Assembly: GCF_001968815.1 (NCBI RefSeq)
Contig: NZ_MIEQ01000044.1
Coordinates: forward strand, 186,001 to 250,000
DNA: 64,000 bases
Direction of reading: 5' to 3'
Source of the DNA: Motiliproteus sp. MSK22-1
GTDB lineage: Bacteria > Pseudomonadota > Gammaproteobacteria > Pseudomonadales > Balneatricaceae
The position numbers and the translations under genes are program-made. Under the pieces are notes generated by a model. The model did no database searches. It was not told the origin of the DNA and worked only from the letters and a program-made list of their open reading frames with translations. Numbering within the stretch: position 1 is the first letter of the stretch; each line of letters begins with the position of its first letter. Shown one piece after another: positions 7,375 to 15,814 of this stretch.

Positions 7375-8683
7375 CTTTCAACGCTTGCTCAAAAGCGCTG
7401 ACAGCCTCCTCCAGTTGCCCTGCTTTTGCCAGAGCATTGCCTCGGTTAAACCAGGAGTCAGCACTCTTATCCGCTGCAAAGCTTTCTGCCGCCTGTTGGT
7501 AATCCCCGGATTTATATTGAGCACTACCTTTCCATTCAGGCAAATCAAACAGCTCCGCCGCCCTTGCATGCTCTCCTTTCTCAAACGCTTCTATCGCTTG
7601 TTGATTTTTATTTTTCCAAAGATCCTGCCACTCGAAAGCATATACAGGTTGGGGATTGACCAGCGGTACAATCAACACGACTAACAGCCACCCCCGGCGG
7701 TGGGATAGCAACACCAGCGGTAACAGTAACAACACCAGCCAACTGCCAGCATCATTCCAAAGATCAAATTCCCGTTCAATCAACTGATTATTATCTGAAG
7801 AGGGTAACAGGGCATCACTTTGATCAAGGAACTGAAGTAACAGCTCGGTGTCGCTACCATCTGTCTTCAGATCCTGATAGAGCCCGTTAAGATTTGTGGC
7901 CAACTGCTGCAGTTCCAGGCTATTTAATCGTGCCAGATGAATATTTCCCGAACGATCCTTGGCATAACTGCCATCAGACAGAGGAACGGGTGCCCCTTCG
8001 GAGGTTCCGACACCTAAAATAGACAGACGAAAGTTGCTGGCAGCAAGCTTTTGTTGGATTTCATACCGGGCATTTGCTGCAACGCCATCGGTAATCAGAA
8101 CCAAATCACCGTTGTTGTGTCCGGCATCAGTTAACAGCTTCATCGCAGTCGCAACGGCATCTTCAGCTCGGCTTCCGCGGACAGGCATTAACGAAGGATC
8201 CAGACTCGGTATTAACGCTAACAATGTCTCACGATCACTACTTAAAGGAGCCAAAACATGAGCATCCCCGGCATAAACAACCAGCCCGGCAACCCCCTCC
8301 TGCCGACTTTTTAACAGGTCAATAAGTCGATGACGGGCATGAACTATTCTGGCTGGTTTCATGTCCTGAGCCAGCATCGAGGGGGACAGGTCCAGAATAA
8401 GAACTACAGCGGACTGTTTCTTATATAATGGCTGAGGCAGTTTTTCCCAGGCAGGCCCGGCCAACGCGATGGTCGCTATCACCCAGACTGCGAACACCCC
8501 AGCAAGCGGCCAACGAGAACTGACTACCTGGTGCTTATCCAGTAAGTGTGAAAGCAATTCCGGTTTAATCAGATCAGCCCATTGGCTTTTATTCCCGGCA
8601 CTCCAGAGTCCCCAAACCAGAACGCAAACGGGCAATAACGCGGCCAGCCAGAGTGGCCGAAGGAAATGGAACTGTTCAATCAT
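7340..8683 (-). CDS. batB: BatB/BatC-like VWA-TPR membrane protein, 3' end frameshifted
   Basis: The 447-residue frame starts with two membrane helices (about 8-26 and 58-76). A von Willebrand A domain follows, with MIDAS motifs LDLSPS (about residue 96) and ITDG. A further membrane stretch lies near 315-350 (WLVLLLLPLVLLS ... LLVVLIVPLV). TPR units near 355-445 include SWFNRGNALAKAGQLEEAVS. The reading stops at TAA 7342-7340, directly after DPQMEDALFG, before the conserved C-terminal linker that continues in another frame (see 7081-7374). The start overlaps batA by four bases (ATGA). The protein is thought to be inner-membrane and to work with BatA, BatD and MoxR. Loss of the tail may or may not inactivate it. 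Confidence 0.87.
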   Translation of the reverse strand: MIEQFHFLRPLWLAALLPVCVLVWGLWSAGNKSQWADLIKPELLSHLLDKHQVVSSRWPLAGVFAVWVIATIALAGPAWEKLPQPLYKKQSAVVLILDLSPSMLAQDMKPARIVHARHRLIDLLKSRQEGVAGLVVYAGDAHVLAPLSSDRETLLALIPSLDPSLMPVRGSRAEDAVATAMKLLTDAGHNNGDLVLITDGVAANARYEIQQKLAASNFRLSILGVGTSEGAPVPLSDGSYAKDRSGNIHLARLNSLELQQLATNLNGLYQDLKTDGSDTELLLQFLDQSDALLPSSDNNQLIEREFDLWNDAGSWLVLLLLPLVLLSHRRGWLLVVLIVPLVNPQPVYAFEWQDLWKNKNQQAIEAFEKGEHARAAELFDLPEWKGSAQYKSGDYQQAAESFAADKSADSWFNRGNALAKAGQLEEAVSAFEQALKVDPQMEDALFG

Positions 8684-9729
8684 ATCCCCTCCTCCGATTC
8701 TCTGGACTCTGGGCGGTAGGCGCGATCAAGACTGTTATTCAGAAACCCCAGCGCTGGTAATCGGATAACGCCCCAAAACAGACTGAGTATAAACGCAACC
8801 CCCAGCGGCCAATGAAACAGCGTCTGTTGGGGACGAATCATTTCATCCGCCTGAGGTACAGGCTCAAGTCGATCAAGGGTCTGATAGATATTTTCAAGTT
8901 CTTTGATATCCCTGGCTCGGAAGTAACGACCCGAAGTCGTTTCTGCAATGGATTGCAAGCTCGCTTCATCCAGGTCCGCCGAGGGATTGATCCGACGGGT
9001 ACCAAAGAAACTTCGCACCAACATTTCTTCGGCACCGAAACCTAATGTATAGATTCGTATATTTTCCTGAGCTGCCATTTTTGCTGCCTCTATCGGCTCC
9101 ACTCGACCGGCCGTATTGGCACCATCGGTTAACAGCACCAGTACTCGACTCTCAGCTGGGCGTTCCTGCAATCGCTTGATACTCAATCCAATTGCATCAC
9201 CGATCGCTGTTTCTTCTCCGGCAAAACCGATCTGCGCTTCATCCAGCAGCAGGGCCAAAGTCTTGTGGTCAAAAGTCAGAGGCGTGTGTAAATATGCCTG
9301 GGAGCCAAACAGGATCAATCCCAACCGATCCCCCTGACGACGCTCGGCGAACTCTCCTAACACCTTCTTGACCGCAGTCAGACGGTTTACCAATACTCCA
9401 TCCAACTCCATATCCTCCTCTTTCATGCTGCCAGAGAGATCTACTGCCAACATCAAATCCCGGCCACTTGAAGCCAGTGGTACAGGCTCTCCGACCCAAA
9501 GTGGACGAGAGGCAGCAACAAGTACCAGAATCCAGATCAACCAAAGGATCACCCCCGGTAACCGGCGACGCACAAGCCGCTTGCTTTCGGCCGCTTTCGA
9601 ATTGTCGATAGCATCAAAGAACGGAACCATTAAGGCGGCTTCCTGGCGCGGAGCCGGCGGGATAAAACGCTGTATTAACCACGGCAAAGGCAACAGCAGT
9701 AACAACCAGGGCCATTCAACTGTCAGCAC
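8680..9729 (-). CDS. batA: BatA-like VWA membrane protein
   Basis: The chosen start is GTG at 9729, preceded by GGAGG about seven bases upstream. It gives MLTVEWPWLLLLLPLPWLIQRF, the standard BatA beginning, and 349 residues. The longer frame to 9834 would lie almost wholly inside the previous gene. Membrane helices lie at about 5-20 and 55-72, and another near the C-terminus (LGVAFILSLFWGVI). The VWA domain has MIDAS elements AVDLSGSMKEED and LTDGANT. It overlaps DUF4381 by 14 bases and batB by four, so translation is coupled along the operon. The VWA domain probably docks the MoxR ATPase complex or its client. Confidence 0.9.
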   Translation of the reverse strand: MLTVEWPWLLLLLPLPWLIQRFIPPAPRQEAALMVPFFDAIDNSKAAESKRLVRRRLPGVILWLIWILVLVAASRPLWVGEPVPLASSGRDLMLAVDLSGSMKEEDMELDGVLVNRLTAVKKVLGEFAERRQGDRLGLILFGSQAYLHTPLTFDHKTLALLLDEAQIGFAGEETAIGDAIGLSIKRLQERPAESRVLVLLTDGANTAGRVEPIEAAKMAAQENIRIYTLGFGAEEMLVRSFFGTRRINPSADLDEASLQSIAETTSGRYFRARDIKELENIYQTLDRLEPVPQADEMIRPQQTLFHWPLGVAFILSLFWGVIRLPALGFLNNSLDRAYRPESRESEEGI

Positions 9730-10423
9730 GAGGAACCTCCTCTCCAGATATTGAACCGGCATTAGCTTCTGACCGGGAAAGAACTGCTTTTTCCCAGCGG
9801 CTAACCCTGTGTTGTTGAAACCAGGCTGAGGCAAGACTCATCAGTACCTGAGGGTCATAATCAACAGTGGGCTCATAGGGTCCACTCGCCAGGACCATTC
9901 CTTCCCCATCAACAAATCCTCGCAGCTCACTGCTGTCAGCAAGGAACTGAAGCCATTTCCGCCCCTGTAAACTGGCGACCTGATGACGGGGGAATGCGAT
10001 CAGCGCTACGCGGCGAAGCAACTGTGATAGTTGTTGCAAAAAGAGGCCCGAGTTGCCGTGTTTGCTAAAGTCTTCGTACATCTGCTGGAGCTCTTTCAGC
10101 GCTAATTTACGGTATCTGTTCCGATTAATATGGTTTCTGCATTTGATCACGGCCCAGGCCAGCAGGCTTAATCCGATAAATGCCAACAACCACCAGCCAG
10201 GAGCAGGCGGCCAAAAATCAATGGCCTCAGGTAAATGTAAATCTTTCAGTTGGGCCAGAGGGTCAGGAGACGTCACTGGCGAAGATGGTGCGGTCGAAGG
10301 TGGTAATGTCGAAGGTGATACAGTCAAAGGCCCCTTTTGAGCTGGAACAACAGGAGCAGCCTGTGCCAAAACAGTTTTTGCAGATTCTGTCAGTGCAAGT
10401 TCCGACGCCAAGGTAGAATTCAC
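9716..10423 (-). CDS. DUF4381 membrane protein of the MoxR operon
   Basis: The 235-residue protein starts at GTG 10423 with GGGAGAG eight bases upstream, three bases after the DUF58 stop. A Pro/Ser/Thr-rich N-terminal stretch (about 25-55) precedes the DUF4381 core: LHLPEAIDFWPPAPGWWLLA runs into a membrane helix (about 82-98, WLLAFIGLSLLAWAVI). A basic linker (KCRNHINRNRYRK) then leads to a cytoplasmic helical domain with LLRRVALIAFPRHQVASLQG and KWLQFLAD. This family always sits between DUF58 and BatA in such operons. Its function is unknown, probably as part of the same inner-membrane assembly. Confidence 0.88.
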   Translation of the reverse strand: MNSTLASELALTESAKTVLAQAAPVVPAQKGPLTVSPSTLPPSTAPSSPVTSPDPLAQLKDLHLPEAIDFWPPAPGWWLLAFIGLSLLAWAVIKCRNHINRNRYRKLALKELQQMYEDFSKHGNSGLFLQQLSQLLRRVALIAFPRHQVASLQGRKWLQFLADSSELRGFVDGEGMVLASGPYEPTVDYDPQVLMSLASAWFQQHRVSRWEKAVLSRSEANAGSISGEEVPRADS

Positions 10424-10426
10424 AGG

Positions 10427-11404
10427 CTAACTCTCCCTCGGTTGATTACTACTCATCGGGCTGTTACGTCGTCCATATAACCGATGCATACCGCTGAGCA
10501 GATGATCCCCGGTACTAAACCGGTGTAAACAAACACCCAACGGCCCACAGGCCTGTTCCAGCTTTTCAATCCGTTGACTCAAAACCCAGCCATGACTGCT
10601 GGAGTCAGAAAGGCGCTGGCGTCGGACACCGTTGGTTATCCAAAACTGCCCGCGGGCTGGAAGTTTTTCTTCGAGAGGATCAACAATCAGAAACAGTGTG
10701 ACTTCCACGTGTCGCGCCAACTGATATAGCCTTTTACGACAGCTTTCATCAAAATCATGAAAATCGCTGGCAATAAACACGGCAGTGCCTGGTTTGCATA
10801 TCCGTACTAACGTCTCTAATAAATCTGACAATGATCGAGGCTGCTCCATCCTGGGAGGGCAAGGACTGGTTAGCAGATGACTGTAAGCATCCAACTGTCG
10901 TATTAGCTCAAGAACATTATGTTTACTGCGACGAGGCCGAATGTCTCGATGGCTGTAATCACCAAAAACCAAACCTCCTACGCGATCCCGATTGGCCAGT
11001 GAGCACCAGGCCAGGCAGCTTGTCAGTGCAGCAGCCAGAACTGACTTAAAACAGTTCTGGCTACCAAAAAACATTGGGGAGCGCATATCAGCCGCTAAAA
11101 TGACCGGCCGTTCCTTTTCTTCACGGTACACTCGTGTATGGGTCTTTTGACTGCGAGCCGTTACCCGCCAGTCAATTGAGCGAATATCATCACCGGGCTG
11201 ATATAACCTGACTTCTTCAAAATCAATCCCCCTGCCACGAAATCGGGTTTTCCACTCCCCCGCCTGGGCAGCCGCACCGGGATGATGCTTAGTTAAACGG
11301 AGATCGCCAGAAAAACGATGCAAGCCTACAAGTCTGTTTAAATCGGTATACGCCCCTTCGAGCTGATACTCATCAATCTGTTGAACGTTTGCACGTTGAG
11401 TCAT
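10427..11404 (-). CDS. DUF58 protein (MoxR-associated)
   Basis: The 325-residue soluble protein carries the DUF58 hallmark GRGIDFEEVRLYQPGDDIRS followed by IDWRVTARS (about residues 53-83) and a VWA-like second half beginning RPVILAADMRSPMFFG. DUF58 proteins pair with MoxR AAA+ ATPases. The VWA-like half is thought to act as the adaptor through which MoxR remodels partners. It lies second in the operon, 77 bases after moxR. A second, different DUF58 protein is encoded at 27484-28494. Confidence 0.92.
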   Translation of the reverse strand: MTQRANVQQIDEYQLEGAYTDLNRLVGLHRFSGDLRLTKHHPGAAAQAGEWKTRFRGRGIDFEEVRLYQPGDDIRSIDWRVTARSQKTHTRVYREEKERPVILAADMRSPMFFGSQNCFKSVLAAALTSCLAWCSLANRDRVGGLVFGDYSHRDIRPRRSKHNVLELIRQLDAYSHLLTSPCPPRMEQPRSLSDLLETLVRICKPGTAVFIASDFHDFDESCRKRLYQLARHVEVTLFLIVDPLEEKLPARGQFWITNGVRRQRLSDSSSHGWVLSQRIEKLEQACGPLGVCLHRFSTGDHLLSGMHRLYGRRNSPMSSNQPRES

Positions 11405-11481
11405 CTATTATCTTCGTTCCGTTGTACTAAGGCTGTATGTCTTGACGTAAGGTTACTGACACCGGCTTAATCATCCTGTTA

Positions 11482-12444
11482 TCAGGCTACGGGGATCTGG
11501 CGCAGTAACTGCTGAATGACCGCTTCACTGCTCATTCCATTTGCCTCTGCCTCAAAACTCAGCACAAGACGATGTCTGAGTACATCAACAGCAATGGATT
11601 GAACATCATCAGGACTCACATAATCACGGCCATTGAGCCATGCGTGAGCGCGAGCACAACGATCAAGAGCAATTGTCGCCCTGGGGCTTGCACCGTATTC
11701 AATCCAACTCTTCAGCTCCGACGAATAGCGCTCCGGTTGACGTGTTGCAATGGTTATCTGAACAATATACTGCTCAAGCGCTTCCGCCATATGCAGTTGC
11801 AGAATTTCCTCACGGGCCGTCATCAATACATTTTGGCTGATCGTAATAGACGGAGGATCGATACTACCGGCTTCTGCTTCATTCCGCGCCAGCTTCAAGA
11901 TCTCCAGCTCTGCATCCTGGTCAGGATAATCAACAAGTACCTGCATTAAAAATCGATCCAATTGAGCCTCAGGCAAAGGATAGGTTCCTTCTTGCTCAAT
12001 AGGGTTCTGAGTTGCCATAACGAGAAAAAGCGCGGGCAACGAGTAACTGCTGCGGCCGACACTGATCTGTCTTTCAGCCATCGCTTCCAGAAGAGCCGAC
12101 TGCACTTTTGCCGGAGCCCGGTTAATTTCGTCTGCCAATACCAAATTATGAAAGATGGGCCCCGGTTGAAAACGAAAAGAACCTTCCTCTGGGCGATAAA
12201 TATCACTGCCGGTAACATCAGCGGGTAGCAGGTCCGGAGTAAACTGAATCCGATGGAAATCACCTTCAATACCCACAGAAAGAGTTTTGATGGCTTTGGT
12301 TTTTGCCAGTCCAGGGGCTCCTTCAACCAATAAATGTCCATCGGCCAGCATTGCGATCAGTAATCGCTCCACAAGCTGCTGCTGGCCAATGATCTGCCCT
12401 TCCAGCCAGCTTTTTAATGTCTTAAATTGCGTTAACGTATTCAT
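11482..12444 (-). CDS. moxR: MoxR-family AAA+ ATPase (Bat operon)
   Basis: MoxR ATPases are chaperone-like and act on VWA-domain partners. The 320-residue product from ATG 12444 has Walker A GAPGLAKT, Walker B LVLADEINRAP, sensor-1 ATQNPIEQEGTYPLPEAQLDRF and an AAA lid with GASPRATIALDRCARAHA. A TTG nine bases upstream would add three residues (MER); the ATG has GGA five to seven bases before it and was preferred. The gene begins the operon moxR-DUF58-DUF4381-batA-batB-batD. Confidence 0.93.
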   Translation of the reverse strand: MNTLTQFKTLKSWLEGQIIGQQQLVERLLIAMLADGHLLVEGAPGLAKTKAIKTLSVGIEGDFHRIQFTPDLLPADVTGSDIYRPEEGSFRFQPGPIFHNLVLADEINRAPAKVQSALLEAMAERQISVGRSSYSLPALFLVMATQNPIEQEGTYPLPEAQLDRFLMQVLVDYPDQDAELEILKLARNEAEAGSIDPPSITISQNVLMTAREEILQLHMAEALEQYIVQITIATRQPERYSSELKSWIEYGASPRATIALDRCARAHAWLNGRDYVSPDDVQSIAVDVLRHRLVLSFEAEANGMSSEAVIQQLLRQIPVA

Positions 12445-12771
12445 CCGTTCCAAATCTTAGCCCTCAACAGAAGCAACTGATTTTATTCAATAATGAGTGC
12501 AATTCAAGAATCTTCGAGTGACTGCTGGCGTTAAAGTTCAACAACCTGTAGCAGGATAAATGTACAGAAAATAGCAACGCGACATCCAACCTATTGACGA
12601 TTAATGTCAATCGATCGCGAAATCGTTTTTATGCTTCAGTTTAAAGGGCACCAACAGACGTGAACAAACAGGCAAAACGGCCGTATGGCAGGCTTTGCCA
12701 CAGGCAACTCAACCGCAGGTTACTCAGAAAGATGCTGTTTCATGCCAGACTCGGGAAGAATCTGTGAAGAT
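12445..12771. other. Upstream region of the MoxR/Bat operon
   Basis: No convincing gene is seen. It should contain the operon promoter. An inverted repeat ATTGAC-7-GTCAAT lies at 12593-12611, about 150 bases before the moxR start, and could be an operator. A plus-strand frame at 12685-12885 overlaps the next entry on the other strand and has no recognisable motif. Confidence 0.4.
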
Positions 12772-13065
12772 TTAGGATTCGTGACCGGTGCTAAATACGA
12801 CAGTCCAGGTCATATCACAGTCAGGGTCATCAAAGTCATTGATTTGAGAACGGGCACTGTACTCCAATTCCCCAGGAGTCTCTAGTATGCCAACCTCACG
12901 ATAGTGTTTAGACTTAAGCAGAGCGACGAAATGATCCTTATCTCTGGCCTTAATACCGCTGATTTTCCGTACCCTTTGTCCCATGATTCCACTCCCTGGC
13001 GCGAGCTTGCCCTTTCCATTGATCAGGAGATTGTAGTACAAGAGACGAAGGTTATCCAAATTCAA
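12772..13065 (-). CDS. Orphan hypothetical ORF, possibly a remnant
   Basis: The 97-codon frame has only a TTG start; an in-frame stop lies about seven codons upstream and no ATG is near. The predicted product is charged and looks coherent, with GKGKLAPGSGIMGQRVRK, IKARDKDHFVALLKSKHYRE and an acidic C-terminal part (INDFDDPDCDMTW). I recognise no family. It lies alone in a 780-base gap between moxR and psuG, so it is either a lineage-specific small gene or the rest of a decayed one. Confidence 0.3.
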   Translation of the reverse strand: MNLDNLRLLYYNLLINGKGKLAPGSGIMGQRVRKISGIKARDKDHFVALLKSKHYREVGILETPGELEYSARSQINDFDDPDCDMTWTVVFSTGHES

Positions 13066-13224
13066 TTTATCGGCCCAACGGATTTATTTAAGCCACTAAC
13101 CAGAAAAAACTCAGACAACCCTCTCGACCCCTTCAAAGAACAGCGATAAACAGGCGTCAATAAGCGAGAAACCAACCCGTCAGGGAGCGCTGATCGCAAA
13201 GACAGTTTAAGATCAAAACGACAG

Positions 13225-14142
13225 TTACATTCCCGCCAGTTCAATAGCAATATCAGCACCAAGCCGTGCATTGTTCAAAACCAATTGAACATTAGCGTTA
13301 AGACTATCACCCCCGGTTAATTCACTAACCCGGGCCAGCAGGAAAGGAGTCGATTGCTTACCACCAATGCCCTGTTTTTCAGCTTCTCCAAGGGCTTGAG
13401 CAATTGCCTGATCTATTGCCTCGCGCGGCATACTGTAAGCTTCTGGTATCGGATTAGCGATGACGACTCCACCCTTTAAACCCATTCTCCATTTAGCGTT
13501 TAATGCCTGGGCAATCTGTTCCGGAGTATCCCGACGGTAATCCACCTCAAAATCACTTTCGCGACTGTAAAATGCGGGTAGCTGATCGGTTTGATATCCA
13601 ACGACTGGCACTCCCTGAGTTTCCAGATACTCCCGGGTGAGTCCCAGATCCAGTATTGACTTAATACCGGCACAAACCACCGCTACATCAGTATTAGCCA
13701 ATTCCTGCAGATCGGCTGAGATATCAAAACTTGTTTCAGCCCCCCGATGCACTCCACCAATCCCCCCCGTAGCAAAAACCCTGATTCCGGCCATTGCTGC
13801 AAGTATCATGGTTGATGCTACCGTTGTCGCTCCGTCCAGTCCTGAGGCAACTATGAAAGGAATATCACGGCGACTGGTCTTGGTAACGGCCACACCTTGT
13901 TTACCAAAATATTCAATCTCTTCCGGTGTTAATCCAATCTTCAGACGACCGCCAATGATCGCTATGGTAGCAGGTATTGCTCCTTTATCCCGAATGGTCT
14001 GAGCTACCGTTAATGCCGTTTCTACATTCTGTGGATAGGGCATACCATGTGAAATTATCGTTGATTCAAGAGCAACCACCGGTAACCCTTGATCCAGTGC
14101 TTGCTGTACTTCAGGGTGGACATCCAAAAAAGAAATTAACAT
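13225..14142 (-). CDS. psuG: Pseudouridine-5'-phosphate glycosidase
   Basis: PsuG reversibly splits pseudouridine 5'-phosphate into uracil and ribose 5-phosphate, the second step of pseudouridine salvage. The 305 residues cover the whole family. Visible landmarks are [20 protein letters not shown] near the N-terminus, [41 protein letters not shown] followed by IGGVHRGAE, and the C-terminal [16 protein letters not shown]. The ATG at 14142 has AGGAG five bases upstream. It follows the kinase gene by 46 bases on the same strand, giving kinase then glycosidase in pathway order. Confidence 0.95.
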   Translation of the reverse strand: MLISFLDVHPEVQQALDQGLPVVALESTIISHGMPYPQNVETALTVAQTIRDKGAIPATIAIIGGRLKIGLTPEEIEYFGKQGVAVTKTSRRDIPFIVASGLDGATTVASTMILAAMAGIRVFATGGIGGVHRGAETSFDISADLQELANTDVAVVCAGIKSILDLGLTREYLETQGVPVVGYQTDQLPAFYSRESDFEVDYRRDTPEQIAQALNAKWRMGLKGGVVIANPIPEAYSMPREAIDQAIAQALGEAEKQGIGGKQSTPFLLARVSELTGGDSLNANVQLVLNNARLGADIAIELAGM

Positions 14143-14188
14143 TATGACTCCTGTTCGATTGGTGCCAAATTATTTAGCGACCTGACAA

Positions 14189-15403
14189 TTATTCTGAAAG
14201 ATTTAGATCTACAAATTTTTCAACCTGGGTAACACACAGGGCCGGGTGAATACTTCGCTCACTGGTCAGCGTCATCTGCGCACATGCCTGAGCAAAACCA
14301 ACCCCTTTCACCCATTCCATCTTCTTTAGATGGCTATAAACCAGACCTGCCATAAATGCATCACCGGCACCTGTGACAGACTTCAGCGCCAGTGGTGAAT
14401 GAGCAGCAGGATTGGAACCAGCTTTCTCTTCAGTCACAAGACTAGACAATGCGGGAAGATGAAGCTTTGAATCTGATCGACTGGCAAATACTCCATCAGC
14501 CCCTAAAGACAGATACACATCAGCAATCCCAACCCGATGAAGAAAATCCGTTACTGCGGGGAAATCCTTCGACGAACGGATCTTTATTCCTGTCAATTGC
14601 TCCGCTTCCAGGCGATTTGGTTTCAGCGTATGAATCGAAGATAGCTGGCGACGCACCTTCCCGGCTTTGGCGGTCGATACCGGATCCACAAAAATAGGAA
14701 TATGGCTGTATTCGCGCAGAAGAAACTCCAGTGTTGCAGCAGGTAAATTGGTATCAAGTACCAGAGCTGAAGCGTTATTGATCAGACTGGATCGCTGACT
14801 TAAGCATTCCGGAGTCAGATTATCGACAATAGCCATATCCGAGACCGCAGCGACCAACTCTCCCTGTTGATTCATTACTGACAGGTAACTGGAACTACAA
14901 CCGTTAAAATGAAAACTGGGGCTGCAATCAACACCCGCCATCTCCGTTTGCTGCAACAACTGTTCTCCGTTCCGATCTCGCCCCAGAGCGACAATCAAAC
15001 GGACATCAACCCCTAGACGAGCCAGGTTTTCCGCAATATTACGCCCAACGCCACCCGGGGTCTGAACCACTGACCCAGGGTTCGAATCCCCCTCAACAAG
15101 GCTTTGCTGACTGGTACCCTGAATATCCATGTTGGCACCACCAATCACCACCACATAGGGTTCATCATTCAGCAGATAGCCTTTTCCACGAACCACGCCC
15201 TTCTGCATCAGTTTCATAATATGGCCCGCCACTGCTGAACGGCTGATACCCAAGCGCTCCCCAATCTCATTCTGAGAGATCAGTGGATCTCGGCGAATCA
15301 AAGCCAATACCTCAGACTCACGCTGGCTTTCCTTTTGCGGAACAGCGTCTTCATGCTGTTTACCTTTGTTCACAGCACTAGTTGGATTTTTACTTTCAGG
15401 CAA
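14189..15403 (-). CDS. psuK: Winged-helix/PfkB kinase, likely pseudouridine kinase
   Basis: The 404-residue protein joins an N-terminal winged helix-turn-helix (about 28-75, IRRDPLISQNEIGERLGISR then SAVAGHIMKLMQKGVVRGKG) to a PfkB sugar kinase (about 83-395). The kinase has GGANMDIQG, TPGGVGRNIAENLARLG and the catalytic GAGDAFMAGLVY. Next to psuG, the probable reaction is phosphorylation of pseudouridine to pseudouridine 5'-phosphate. The fused DNA-binding domain suggests it also controls its own operon. The start is TTG at 15403 with GAGGA eight bases before it. A long polar N-terminal tail precedes the HTH. Confidence 0.88.
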   Translation of the reverse strand: MPESKNPTSAVNKGKQHEDAVPQKESQRESEVLALIRRDPLISQNEIGERLGISRSAVAGHIMKLMQKGVVRGKGYLLNDEPYVVVIGGANMDIQGTSQQSLVEGDSNPGSVVQTPGGVGRNIAENLARLGVDVRLIVALGRDRNGEQLLQQTEMAGVDCSPSFHFNGCSSSYLSVMNQQGELVAAVSDMAIVDNLTPECLSQRSSLINNASALVLDTNLPAATLEFLLREYSHIPIFVDPVSTAKAGKVRRQLSSIHTLKPNRLEAEQLTGIKIRSSKDFPAVTDFLHRVGIADVYLSLGADGVFASRSDSKLHLPALSSLVTEEKAGSNPAAHSPLALKSVTGAGDAFMAGLVYSHLKKMEWVKGVGFAQACAQMTLTSERSIHPALCVTQVEKFVDLNLSE

Positions 15404-15814
15404 ACAGATGTCCTCAGAGCAAACTTTTGTTTAGTGTATTGTTTTTCAGGCTGGAAAGAAAGTACTCAGCTGCGGTAAAGGCCTGAGGTAAGATAAGCTG
15501 TCGAAAAATTCTGATAATCCCAATTCAGGAAGAACGACTCATTCCTGAGAAACCTGACCAATCGTGGTAATTTTACTTCAGGAAAAACAGGTTGCCGGGT
15601 TTATTAATATCAAGATAAAGAGGGATATCTGTAACAGGCGTTGAGAGAGAAAAGAATAACAGACGAGAATTAATATTAGCGAGTCTAAAGGAAGCCAGAA
15701 GTAAACAGTCGATGCCGTTAATCTCTGGCTTTTAACCTCTGCCGACTTTTAAAAGCCAGAACTTAACCAACAAAATAGCAGCCTGCAGCGGTTCATAGAC
15801 ACCCACAAAGAAGT
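15404..15814. other. Gap between psuK and hisC with an inverted repeat
   Basis: This 411-base stretch has no supported gene. It should hold the psuK promoter. A 12-bp inverted repeat (TCTGGCTTTTAA at 15724-15735 and its complement at 15749-15760) lies 55 bases after the hisC stop and may act as a transcription end for hisC, although no T-run follows on the minus strand. Confidence 0.4.

Noticed and set aside
9730-9834. Longer BatA start at 9834
   Set aside because: It would overlap DUF4381 by more than 100 bases; GTG 9729 has a good GGAGG and gives the usual N-terminus.
15065-15085. tRNA-like GGTTCGAATCC T-loop sequence
   Set aside because: It lies within the psuK coding sequence, and no matching acceptor, D or anticodon stem is found around it.
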